The notes beneath the pieces were generated by a model. It did not search any database. It saw only the letters and a program-made list of their open reading frames with translations, and was not told the origin of the DNA. Below, in pieces: positions 1 through 4,951 of a DNA stretch of 5,435 bases. The stretch is taken from the NCBI GenBank assembly GCA_004376305.1, contig SOKD01000065.1, forward strand, positions 1-5,435. The letters are read 5' to 3'. A program made the position numbers and the translations under genes. The number at the start of each line of letters is the position of its first letter. Position 1 is the stretch's first letter. The DNA comes from Candidatus Cloacimonadota bacterium. Lineage in GTDB: Bacteria > Hydrothermota > E44-bin80.

Positions 1-5
1 ACAAC

Positions 6-31
6 CCTAAATGTGTCTACTGGAATTTAGG
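6..31. repeat. 7-bp stem hairpin at left edge
   Basis: CCTAAAT (6-12) and ATTTAGG (25-31) are perfect inverted arms around a 12-base loop. No T-run follows on either strand, so this is not a clear intrinsic terminator. It could be the 3' hairpin of a gene ending left of the window. The heptamer ATGTGTC also occurs twice here (11-17 and 35-41). Confidence 0.3.
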
Positions 32-138
32 CCGATGTGTCCAATCGATGCTGAAACAAGAGATTCCCTTTTCTTTGAAGTTTGAGTTGGGTTTCCTCAT
101 TAATACTTTTCAGTCACAGATTAACGCGAATAATTTCC

Positions 139-167
139 TTGACATTTGTATAGTTTGTTTATATATC
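139..167 (+). promoter_or_regulatory. sigma-70-like promoter for the ccsA-resB operon
   Basis: A perfect -35 box TTGACA lies at 139-144, followed by a 17-base spacer and a -10 candidate TATATC at 162-167. The -10 register is uncertain because the whole 160-176 stretch is TA-rich. Transcription would begin near 174, giving a leader of about 240 nt before the ccsA start at 413. It is the best match to a vegetative promoter upstream of the cytochrome maturation genes, so it probably drives both. Confidence 0.6.
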
Positions 168-261
168 TAATATACTATGAAACTATCCACACTATTTAGG
201 TTTAGAACAAGGTTGTTGTTGCATTCAGCAGGAATAGTAAGGTCAGCAGGAGGATCAAAAG

Positions 262-300
262 GTGGTTATTATCATGAAAGAAACTCAAGAATGCAATTGA
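262..300 (+). CDS. Possible 12-codon leader peptide upstream of ccsA
   Basis: AGGAGG at 248-253 is followed after eight bases by GTG at 262. The frame reads MVIIMKETQECN and stops at TGA 298-300. An internal ATG at 274 also has an SD-like AAGGTGG at 259-265. The peptide has no recognised homology and is too short to judge by codon use. Its interest is its position: the last codons lie in the left arm and loop of a perfect 8-bp hairpin (284-312). It may equally be fortuitous. Confidence 0.3.
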   Translation: MVIIMKETQECN

Positions 301-401
301 TCTGTTCTTGAGAATTCAACCCTGGCAGACCTTATAAGGAATTGGAAAAAGAAGATGCATGTCTTAAATTCAAATTGCCATTAATGCAACATTTCTCAAG
401 G

Positions 402-407
402 AAGGAG
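402..407 (+). promoter_or_regulatory. Ribosome binding site fixing the ccsA start
   Basis: AAGGAG is five bases upstream of ATG 413. An in-frame GTG at 407 overlaps the last base of this motif and cannot be the start served by it, so 413 is preferred. The site directly abuts the 393-402 segment that could pair with the leader. Confidence 0.8.
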
Positions 408-412
408 TGGTT

Positions 413-1246
413 ATGAATTTACTCAATATTGAGCTCAATCTTTTTCTCACAGTGATCCTCATCTATTGTCTAAGCTTTTTGTTCTATATCGTTTATCTGG
501 TCTTTCCTCGCGCTCTTCTGAAGGGGAAGGTTGCGACGTACATTCTGCTTTTTGGTGCATTTCTTCACACAATTCTCATCATTCTGAGAACGATAGAAAC
601 AAAGCATGCTCCTTTTCAAACACTCTATGAGAGCCTTTCTTGGTTCAGTTACTCTGCTGTGTTTGCCTACCTTTTTATTGAATGGAGAAGAAAGGTTAGG
701 CTTCCAGGATGTATCGTTTCCGCCATTGCAATTGCTGCATGCTGCTATGCGTACTTCGCTCTCTCTCCGGAACCAAAACCTCTGCCCCCAGCGCTTCAAA
801 GCGGTTGGTTCGTTTGGCATGTCGTGCTCGCATTCTCTTCTTACGCAATATTTGTTGTTGCCTTTGCCGTTGAAATAATATGGCTTCTTTTGGGAAAGCG
901 CGGCAAGAAATACGATCTTGAAAAAAAACAGAAAAAGTATTTTCATAGAATGTCTTACAATCTCATTTTATTTGCATTTCCGCTTCTAACATTTGGAATC
1001 ATCTCAGGTGCAGCATGGGCGCAGGAAGCTTGGGGAGGATATTGGGTGTGGGACCCGAAAGAAACATGGTCTCTCATCACATGGTTCGTTTATACCCTCT
1101 ATCTGCATGCTGTGGCGATTCCCCGTTGGGGAAGGATGAAGGCTTCCGCTCTCAATATCCTTGGTTTTGTTTGTATGATATTTACATTCCTCGGGGTAAA
1201 CTGGCTTACACGTTTGCTTAATATTCCGAGTCTTCATGCCTATTAA
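413..1246 (+). CDS. ccsA: CcsA/ResC-type cytochrome c biogenesis protein (System II, WWD family)
   Basis: This integral membrane protein (277 aa) forms, with ResB, the System II heme exporter and cytochrome c synthase that attaches heme to CXXCH motifs outside the cytoplasmic membrane. About eight hydrophobic segments are visible, roughly at residues 9-31, 42-60, 74-91, 100-118, 137-160, 183-202, 216-234 and 247-266. The tryptophan-rich WWD signature spans about 202-219 (WGGYWVWDPKETW core). By comparison with characterised CcsBA proteins, His136 and His275 should be the two external heme-binding histidines flanking the WWD domain, and His232 the transmembrane one. All expected positions are present and the length is normal for an unfused CcsA. 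resB follows after 38 bases. The same family is often annotated CcsB or ResC, so the symbol depends on convention. Confidence 0.93.
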   Translation: MNLLNIELNLFLTVILIYCLSFLFYIVYLVFPRALLKGKVATYILLFGAFLHTILIILRTIETKHAPFQTLYESLSWFSYSAVFAYLFIEWRRKVRLPGCIVSAIAIAACCYAYFALSPEPKPLPPALQSGWFVWHVVLAFSSYAIFVVAFAVEIIWLLLGKRGKKYDLEKKQKKYFHRMSYNLILFAFPLLTFGIISGAAWAQEAWGGYWVWDPKETWSLITWFVYTLYLHAVAIPRWGRMKASALNILGFVCMIFTFLGVNWLTRLLNIPSLHAY

Positions 1247-1284
1247 ACGCTTCAGTTAAAACCTGAATAATACGAGGAGATAAC

Positions 1285-2607
1285 ATGAAAGAATTTATAA
1301 AAAAGTTTTATGGATTGTTAACATCAACAAAATTGACGCTTGTCGTACTTTTCATACTTGTCTTCTTTATGTTCATTGGAACACTTTTCCCTCAGGGTGG
1401 AACATACCAAGAGTACGTGACGGTTTTTGGAAAGAGCTTGTATTTAAGATTATTCCCTTTTGGAATATTCAAAATATTCCATTCATGGTATTTCATTACT
1501 GCAGCGGTTACTCTCTATATTAATCTCCTTCTTTGTTCTCTACGGGGTTTTATAATTGAAAGGAAAAAGCTACGCCTCGGCTTTGAAAAACCCATTGGAG
1601 CAACAGAAATCAAACTATTGGACAATTTCTCATCTGTTGAAGATACACTGAAAAGAAGGGGATTTCGTTTCGTCAGGATCCACGATGATGAAAATTCCAT
1701 TTCACTGAGAGCATTGAAAGGTATGAGAAGAAGGTTTCTGTCAATGTACTATCATTTCTTTCTTGCGATAACACTATTTGGATTTCTGCTTTCAGCCTTC
1801 ACTCGATTTGATGGAATTGAGTATTTCAAAAACGGCGAAACAAAATATGTTCCAAGACAGAGTAAGGAAATGGGATTCTATAAGAGATTTGCCAATTTCG
1901 ACACGGAAAAAGTTGATAGTATAGGGGTAACAATGGAGGAGTATATAATGGAGTACATCTGGTATAAGGACGGTTATTATCCAAAGGACTACAAAAGTGT
2001 ACTTGTGACTCAGTTCAATGGCAAGGAAAGGAAAAGGACAATCGAAGTCAATAGACCTTTAAAATTCAAAGGATTGACTTTTTATCAAATGGATTATAAG
2101 CAAGATTTTCAAATTGAATTAGAAGATACGCTTCTCGAGCTTACCTCCAGTACTCCCTTCACCATACAAGGAATTGATGGATCGTTTATGATAAAAAATG
2201 TATACGTGGGAAAACTTTTTTCCGATGATGGATCAATTACTGACATAATACCAAATGCAAAGATATATTTCCGCATGACGAAGGAAGATAAGTGGGAAAA
2301 GCAGGGTAAACTTATCCTTGATGAATCAATATCCATCATGTGGAAGGACATCATTCTGAGGAATGTTACAGAAGTGAGCGGAATTTACTACAGAAGAGAT
2401 GATGGGGTTCTTTTGCTCTATATTTCCTTTATATTCTTTATGCTTGGATTATTCCTAAGGGTTTTTCTCCCAACATATGAGATGAAATTGTTTTATGATA
2501 AAGCTTCCCAAAATATCTATGTGAAAGGAACGAGTTCGGGTATTTCGGCATACATAGATAAAGAGATTGAAGAAATAGAGACACTTTTAAACCAAGGAAA
2601 AAAATAA
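1285..2607 (+). CDS. resB: ResB/Ccs1-like cytochrome c biogenesis protein
   Basis: This is the second System II component (440 aa), the partner of CcsA in heme delivery and possibly in presenting apocytochrome. GAGGAG at 1274-1279 sits five bases before the ATG. Membrane segments are seen near 17-35, 66-86, 152-172 and 373-396. A large hydrophilic external domain of about 200 residues lies between the third and fourth, and a charged tail follows about 400-440; this is the ResB layout. The IFHSWYF stretch (His66) opening segment two matches the conserved transmembrane heme histidine. The NRPLKFKGLTFYQMDY stretch (about 256-271) is the typical ResB signature before the last membrane helix. The gene follows ccsA after 38 bases and is almost certainly co-transcribed with it. 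Many bacteria have resB first or a fused CcsBA, so this order is reversed. No CcdA or ResA/CcsX thioredoxin gene is visible here. Confidence 0.9.
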   Translation: MKEFIKKFYGLLTSTKLTLVVLFILVFFMFIGTLFPQGGTYQEYVTVFGKSLYLRLFPFGIFKIFHSWYFITAAVTLYINLLLCSLRGFIIERKKLRLGFEKPIGATEIKLLDNFSSVEDTLKRRGFRFVRIHDDENSISLRALKGMRRRFLSMYYHFFLAITLFGFLLSAFTRFDGIEYFKNGETKYVPRQSKEMGFYKRFANFDTEKVDSIGVTMEEYIMEYIWYKDGYYPKDYKSVLVTQFNGKERKRTIEVNRPLKFKGLTFYQMDYKQDFQIELEDTLLELTSSTPFTIQGIDGSFMIKNVYVGKLFSDDGSITDIIPNAKIYFRMTKEDKWEKQGKLILDESISIMWKDIILRNVTEVSGIYYRRDDGVLLLYISFIFFMLGLFLRVFLPTYEMKLFYDKASQNIYVKGTSSGISAYIDKEIEEIETLLNQGKK

Positions 2608-2640
2608 AGATCCATATTGAGAAGGCATTCATATTGAAAA

Positions 2641-2658
2641 AATTCATTGTTGTGAATT
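2641..2658 (+). repeat. 6-bp stem inverted repeat downstream of resB
   Basis: AATTCA (2641-2646) and TGAATT (2653-2658) flank a six-base loop. An octamer direct repeat CATATTGA occurs just before it at 2613-2620 and 2630-2637. No T-run follows, so it is not a convincing terminator. It lies between the resB stop and the SD of the small ORF at 2687. Confidence 0.25.
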
Positions 2659-2686
2659 GAGCAGTTCGTTTTTTCAGGAGGAAATA

Positions 2687-2812
2687 ATGCAAACTTCAAA
2701 ACTTTTCATTTCTTCTCTGTTTTTTCCTGCAATTCTGTTATTGGATGGACTTTTCCAATATTGCCGCACTCAAACCCTTTCAGAATATCACTACAACAAG
2801 CACACGAATTGA
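2687..2812 (+). CDS. Possible 41-aa hydrophobic small protein
   Basis: A perfect AGGAGG at 2676-2681 lies five bases before ATG 2687, in the same orientation as resB and 79 bases after its stop. The frame encodes 41 residues. It opens with a signal- or anchor-like hydrophobic run (LFISSLFFPAILLL, about 6-19), followed by a polar tail (about 26-41) with one Cys at 26. There is no lipobox and no CXXCH. I do not recognise it. It could be a small membrane protein of the ccs operon, or the surviving 5' end of a decayed gene; the other two frames downstream also close within 30 bases. The strong SD is the main support. Confidence 0.4.
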   Translation: MQTSKLFISSLFFPAILLLDGLFQYCRTQTLSEYHYNKHTN

Positions 2813-2845
2813 ATGAAGAGTGTTCATGAAAATCCGAAATTGCCG

Positions 2846-3484
2846 TTACCAGGATTTATTCTTCAGATAAAATGAAAACAGGGCAATTTCACTTGCCAGA
2901 TCAATGTTTCGCACCCTTATTTTTTTCATCACCTTCAATCGTATCGGGGCGAAGTTAAAAATGCATTCCACCCCTGCATCAACGAATCTGTTTGTAATCT
3001 GCTGAGCATTTGATGCTGGGACGGCGATTGTACCGATCTTTATTTTCTTTTCTTTGATCTCTTTCTCAAGATATCTCATATCTTGAACAATAATTTTGTT
3101 GAACTGTTTCCCAATCTTTTTCTTATCGATGTCAAATGCGGCGACAAAATAAAAACCCCGTTCTTTAAATCCAGGATATGCAAGAAGAGCTCTACCAAGA
3201 CTTCCCACCCCGATCAATGCAACATGCCATATCTTGCGCGTCCCGAGAATCTCAGAGATCTTTCTCTTTAATTTTTTAACATCGTAACCGGTACCCGATT
3301 TCCCAAATTGCCCAAAATAGGCAAGGTCTTTTCGAACCTGTGTATCAGGAGTACACGTCATTTCTCCAATTTCAACAGAGGTTATGGTCCCGACCCGACT
3401 CCTGTCAAGTTTCGATAAAACCCGTAAGTATGTTGACAGCCTGTATACCGTGAAATATGAAATTTTTAAGCTCTCAATCTGCAT
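2846..3484 (-). CDS. rex: Redox-sensing transcriptional repressor Rex
   Basis: Rex is a dimeric repressor that binds operators when NAD+ is high and leaves DNA when NADH binds, derepressing fermentation and respiration genes. Here it is 212 aa, normal for the family. The N-terminal winged helix (about 1-80) carries the conserved RKDLAYFGQFGKSGTGYDV block (51-69). The Rossmann fold begins at IGVGSLG (91-97, GxGxxG), with the acidic AFDID (116-120) at the nucleotide ribose position. AVPA (154-157) and NFAPIRL (177-183) are further Rex signatures, and the C-terminal IDLASEIALFSFYL helix (about 194-207) is the domain-swapped helix. The ATG at 3484 is chosen because family alignment starts there, an AAGGAG lies upstream, and an earlier GTG at 3523 falls inside the operator. 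The gene is convergent with the ccs operon. Confidence 0.95.
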   Translation of the reverse strand: MQIESLKISYFTVYRLSTYLRVLSKLDRSRVGTITSVEIGEMTCTPDTQVRKDLAYFGQFGKSGTGYDVKKLKRKISEILGTRKIWHVALIGVGSLGRALLAYPGFKERGFYFVAAFDIDKKKIGKQFNKIIVQDMRYLEKEIKEKKIKIGTIAVPASNAQQITNRFVDAGVECIFNFAPIRLKVMKKIRVRNIDLASEIALFSFYLKNKSW

Positions 3485-3496
3485 AATGCTTTTCTT

Positions 3497-3502
3497 CTCC
3501 TT
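3497..3502 (-). promoter_or_regulatory. rex ribosome binding site
   Basis: AAGGAG on the minus strand lies 12 bases before the ATG at 3484. This is longer than the five-base spacing of the other genes in the window. No closer SD and no better nearby start codon is visible, so translation of rex may be moderate. Confidence 0.6.
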
Positions 3503-3506
3503 TTTG

Positions 3507-3526
3507 TTTGTGAAGAAATCCACAAA
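3507..3526 (-). promoter_or_regulatory. Rex operator (autoregulatory site)
   Basis: The 20-base element TTTGTGAAGAAATCCACAAA (+ strand) has perfect TTTGTG/CACAAA arms. It matches the known Rex consensus TTGTGAA-N4-TTCACAA at 13 of 14 specified positions (3508-3525; only the T at the second position of the right half-site differs). It lies between the predicted rex promoter and the rex SD, 22 bases before the ATG. Binding there would block rex transcription, the autoregulation known for many Rex proteins. Confidence 0.85.
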
Positions 3527-3557
3527 TGTTCTTAAAATTTTTTCTCAAGATACAACT

Positions 3558-3585
3558 AATATAGTACTATTTTGTTATGCAAAAA
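3558..3585 (-). promoter_or_regulatory. Candidate rex promoter
   Basis: Reading the minus strand, a weak -35 TTTTTG (3585-3580), a 16-base spacer and a -10 TATATT (3563-3558) precede rex. A start near 3551 would put the operator about 25-45 bases into the transcript. The perfect palindrome ATAGTACTAT (3561-3570) overlaps the -10 region and could be a further protein site. The -35 match is poor, so the placement is tentative. Confidence 0.35.
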
Positions 3586-4107
3586 GCGTACCTTGAAAAA
3601 AGAAATTGAAGAATACGTATTAAGTATTTGGAAATAATGAAGATAAAGACATACATAAAAAAGAGGGATTCCCCTACGTTATTACTTATTTGTTACCTTT
3701 TGTAACTATTCCCTACATCATAAGCCTTGTAGACTACTCAATGGAGTGTTATTGCATACTTTCAGACATTTTCAGCGAATGGAAAATATTGTTACAAATA
3801 GTATCACTGTTACTTATTGAAACATTACTGTGATAAGCAAACCTACCAAATGCAATTGGTCATAAGGTGCAATGCAGCTGCGAAGAATGATCTTCCTTGT
3901 TGATATTTATACTGCTTGTGGCAATTTTATAAATTGATAGGACTGAGAGTTTACCCTCATCAAATTGGAAATCCAAATATTGAAAACCTTGACAAAAGAA
4001 ATACTGCAGCAAGGCAATGTAGGTTTTATGTTTCTCTTTATTTCCTTTCAATTCAATCGATATATCTGATAATATTTGGCTCTTTCATCCATGTTTCATT
4101 TAAAACT

Positions 4108-4139
4108 GTATCTTATCCTCATATAGGAGGATAAGATGC
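4108..4139. repeat. Strong 11-bp hairpin enclosing an AGGAGG
   Basis: ATCTTATCCTC (4110-4120) and GAGGATAAGAT (4127-4137) are perfect 11-base inverted arms with a six-base loop. On the + strand, one G-U and one G-C pair extend it to 13. The right half contains AGGAGG (4125-4130), five bases before ATG 4136, but that frame is only ATG CGA TGA; a second frame from ATG 4141 encodes seven residues. On the minus strand the hairpin is followed by a short TTTT and could be a weak second terminator for the cytochrome transcript. Function is unknown. Confidence 0.55.
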
Positions 4140-4174
4140 GATGATAAATCCTGTATGTTGCTGAGCAAAGAAAC

Positions 4175-4218
4175 AGCCGGCACTTAATCCAAAAAACTTT
4201 AGATATACAGTACCGGCT
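4175..4218 (-). terminator. Probable 3' hairpin of the tetraheme cytochrome transcript
   Basis: On the minus strand AGCCGGTACT pairs with AGTGCCGGCT over ten positions, one of them G-U, around a 24-base loop. The T-rich TGTTTCTTT follows. It begins about 60 bases after the cytochrome stop. The odd pair is an allowed G-U only in minus-strand RNA (it would be A-C in plus RNA), which fits transcription from the cytochrome gene. The long loop and imperfect U-tract make it an atypical terminator; it could instead be a 3' stabilising hairpin. Confidence 0.5.
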
Positions 4219-4280
4219 ACTCTTCTTATTGCCTTTTATCTATAATATTCCCTTCAAATCACCCGTATCTCAATCCTCTT

Positions 4281-4781
4281 TTATTCTTCAGCCTCCGGAA
4301 TCTCATGAATCCCTTCTACCTTGTATTTTTTGAAATCAAAATTAGGGCTTCGTTCTTTGGTATGACATTCCGTACACGTTTCTTCAGTTGGTATTACAAG
4401 CCCTGCAGCCTTAGCTTTCTCGATATCTTTCATAATACTGGTCTTCTTGTAGTCACTTCCTGGTCCATGGCAGGATTCACATCCAACGTCAACGAGCTTC
4501 GGTGTAGATGAAGTGTCTACAAAACCTCCATCTTTTCCATAACCGGTTGTATGGCACGGAAGACAATCCTTATTCTCAACAGCGTTTGAGTCACTGAGTG
4601 TCTCGAAAGCACCAACATGAGACGTTTCCTTCCACGATTTGTAGATCTCTTTGTGACATGCTTTACATTTCTTCGAGCCAACATACGAAGGTCCACTCGT
4701 TTCCTCGCTCGTTCCTTTCGATATACAGAAAACCAGAACTAAAGAGAGAAGTAAAAAACCAATTAAGACCATTCTCTTCAT
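4281..4781 (-). CDS. Secreted tetraheme c-type cytochrome (cytochrome c554-like)
   Basis: An exported electron carrier of 166 aa with four heme-attachment motifs: CKACH (39-43), CLPCH (73-77), CESCH (101-105) and CTECH (136-140). A basic start and hydrophobic segment (about 3-20) form a signal peptide or anchor; Cys19 is preceded by Phe, so it is not a normal lipobox. The YVGSKKCKACHKEIYKSW stretch, SHVGAF after it, and GCESCHGPG are typical of the cytochrome c554-like multiheme families. Outside the motifs only His55 and His159 are available in the exported part, too few for bis-His ligation of all four hemes. The ATG at 4781 is chosen because GGAGGTGA lies five bases upstream and the promoter lies 5' of it. 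An upstream in-frame start at 4841 falls inside the promoter spacer. Its electron partners are unknown. It needs a maturation system such as the CcsA/ResB pair encoded in this window. Confidence 0.9.
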   Translation of the reverse strand: MKRMVLIGFLLLSLVLVFCISKGTSEETSGPSYVGSKKCKACHKEIYKSWKETSHVGAFETLSDSNAVENKDCLPCHTTGYGKDGGFVDTSSTPKLVDVGCESCHGPGSDYKKTSIMKDIEKAKAAGLVIPTEETCTECHTKERSPNFDFKKYKVEGIHEIPEAEE

Positions 4782-4786
4782 TTTCC

Positions 4787-4794
4787 TCACCTCC
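4787..4794 (-). promoter_or_regulatory. Strong ribosome binding site of the tetraheme cytochrome
   Basis: GGAGGTGA on the minus strand is an extended match to the 16S rRNA 3' end and is five bases from the ATG at 4781. This settles the start and predicts efficient translation. Confidence 0.85.
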
Positions 4795-4827
4795 CTTACG
4801 AAATATTCTGTATACTCCCTTTTTCTC

Positions 4828-4856
4828 ATTATATCACACATTTACAAAAAGTTCAA
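4828..4856 (-). promoter_or_regulatory. Promoter of the tetraheme cytochrome gene
   Basis: On the minus strand the -35 TTGAAC (4856-4851) is 17 bases from a perfect -10 TATAAT (4833-4828), which also has the extended TGA in front. Transcription would start near 4821, leaving about 40 bases of leader before the ATG at 4781. The cytochrome is therefore probably transcribed on its own, separately from the gene to its right. Confidence 0.75.
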
Positions 4857-4904
4857 TAAAAAAATAGCATTTGTGGATTATTCTTTCAATCCATCGCCCC
4901 GAAT

Positions 4905-4937
4905 TTGCTGGGATACGGTAATTCCGCATCCCAGCAA
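4905..4937 (-). terminator. 3' hairpin of the FlgD-tailed protein transcript
   Basis: A 14-pair stem lies 15 bases beyond the stop at 4952: TGCTGGGATGCGG (minus strand) pairs with CCGTATCCCAGCA around the loop AATTA, plus one outer A-T pair. It contains a single G-U pair that would be A-C in plus-strand RNA. No U-tract follows, so it is better called a 3'-end hairpin than a textbook intrinsic terminator. Its position between this stop and the next gene's promoter supports a transcript boundary. Confidence 0.6.
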
Positions 4938-4951
4938 TACAGTATATCGGC

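Larger units (their letters stand above)
174..412 (+). promoter_or_regulatory. Long ccsA leader, candidate translational attenuator
   Basis: This predicted untranslated leader contains a mini-ORF (262-300) with a full SD, and three complementary segments. CTCAAGAA at 284-291 pairs perfectly with TTCTTGAG at 305-312 (hairpin A, with the mini-ORF stop codon at 298-300 in its loop). The same right arm, 305-314, can instead pair with 393-402 over ten positions including one G-U pair (hairpin B). Hairpin B would end inside the first base of the ccsA SD at 402-407. The two hairpins cannot coexist. A direct repeat TCAGCAGGA also occurs at 225-233 and 243-251. A regulatory role is inferred from this geometry alone, and short complementary segments can arise by chance. 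Confidence 0.35.
3600..4280. other. 680-base gap without a credible gene
   Basis: Open frames here (3860-4051 minus; 3916-4134 plus) have weak starts, no SD at proper distance, and no recognisable protein features. The region holds several small inverted repeats: GTTAC/GTAAC at 3692-3706, the near-palindrome ACCAAATGCAATTGGT at 3845-3860 (14 of 16 symmetric), CAATTT/AAATTG at 3922-3936, the strong hairpin at 4108-4139 and the hairpin at 4175-4218. The last probably belongs to the 3' end of the tetraheme cytochrome transcript. I see no tRNA, CRISPR or transposase signal. Confidence 0.6.

Noticed and set aside
177..311. 44-codon ORF starting at the promoter (leaderless)
   Set aside because: No SD, Arg- and Ser-rich composition without protein-like features, and the frame adds nothing to the promoter or leader reading.
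274..384. Selenocysteine or read-through of the UGA at 298-300 to give a longer protein
   Set aside because: The joined frame has no recognisable domain, the next stop comes within 30 codons, and the nearby hairpin surrounds the UGA rather than following it as a bacterial SECIS would.
407..409. GTG as start of ccsA, two codons before ATG 413
   Set aside because: It overlaps the AAGGAG ribosome binding site and has no SD of its own; ATG 413 has ideal spacing.
470..946. 158-codon minus-strand frame inside ccsA
   Set aside because: It is the antisense shadow of a clear membrane protein gene, with Cys/Arg/Lys-rich, low-plausibility composition.
2651..2670. Rex-like half-site TTGTGAA downstream of resB
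   Set aside because: No second half at the N4 spacing, and it is not in front of a clear promoter.
3485..3523. 13-residue N-terminal extension of Rex from GTG 3523
   Set aside because: The extension reads through the Rex operator and the SD, and Rex proteins normally begin near the MQIESLKIS start.
3860..4134. Overlapping opposite-strand ORFs of 63 and 72 codons
   Set aside because: Poor start codons or no SD, no recognisable motif or domain, and they contradict each other; they look like chance frames in AT-rich DNA.
4229..4246. Plus-strand promoter TTGCCT...TATAAT
   Set aside because: The boxes are only six bases apart, and no plus-strand gene follows.
4782..4841. 20-residue N-terminal extension of the tetraheme cytochrome
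   Set aside because: Its ATG lies in the spacer of a strong promoter and the extension overlaps the SD; the signal peptide begins properly at 4781.
4870..4889. Second Rex site near the cytochrome promoter
   Set aside because: Only one half (TTTGTGGATT) matches the rex operator; the partner half TTCACAA is missing.
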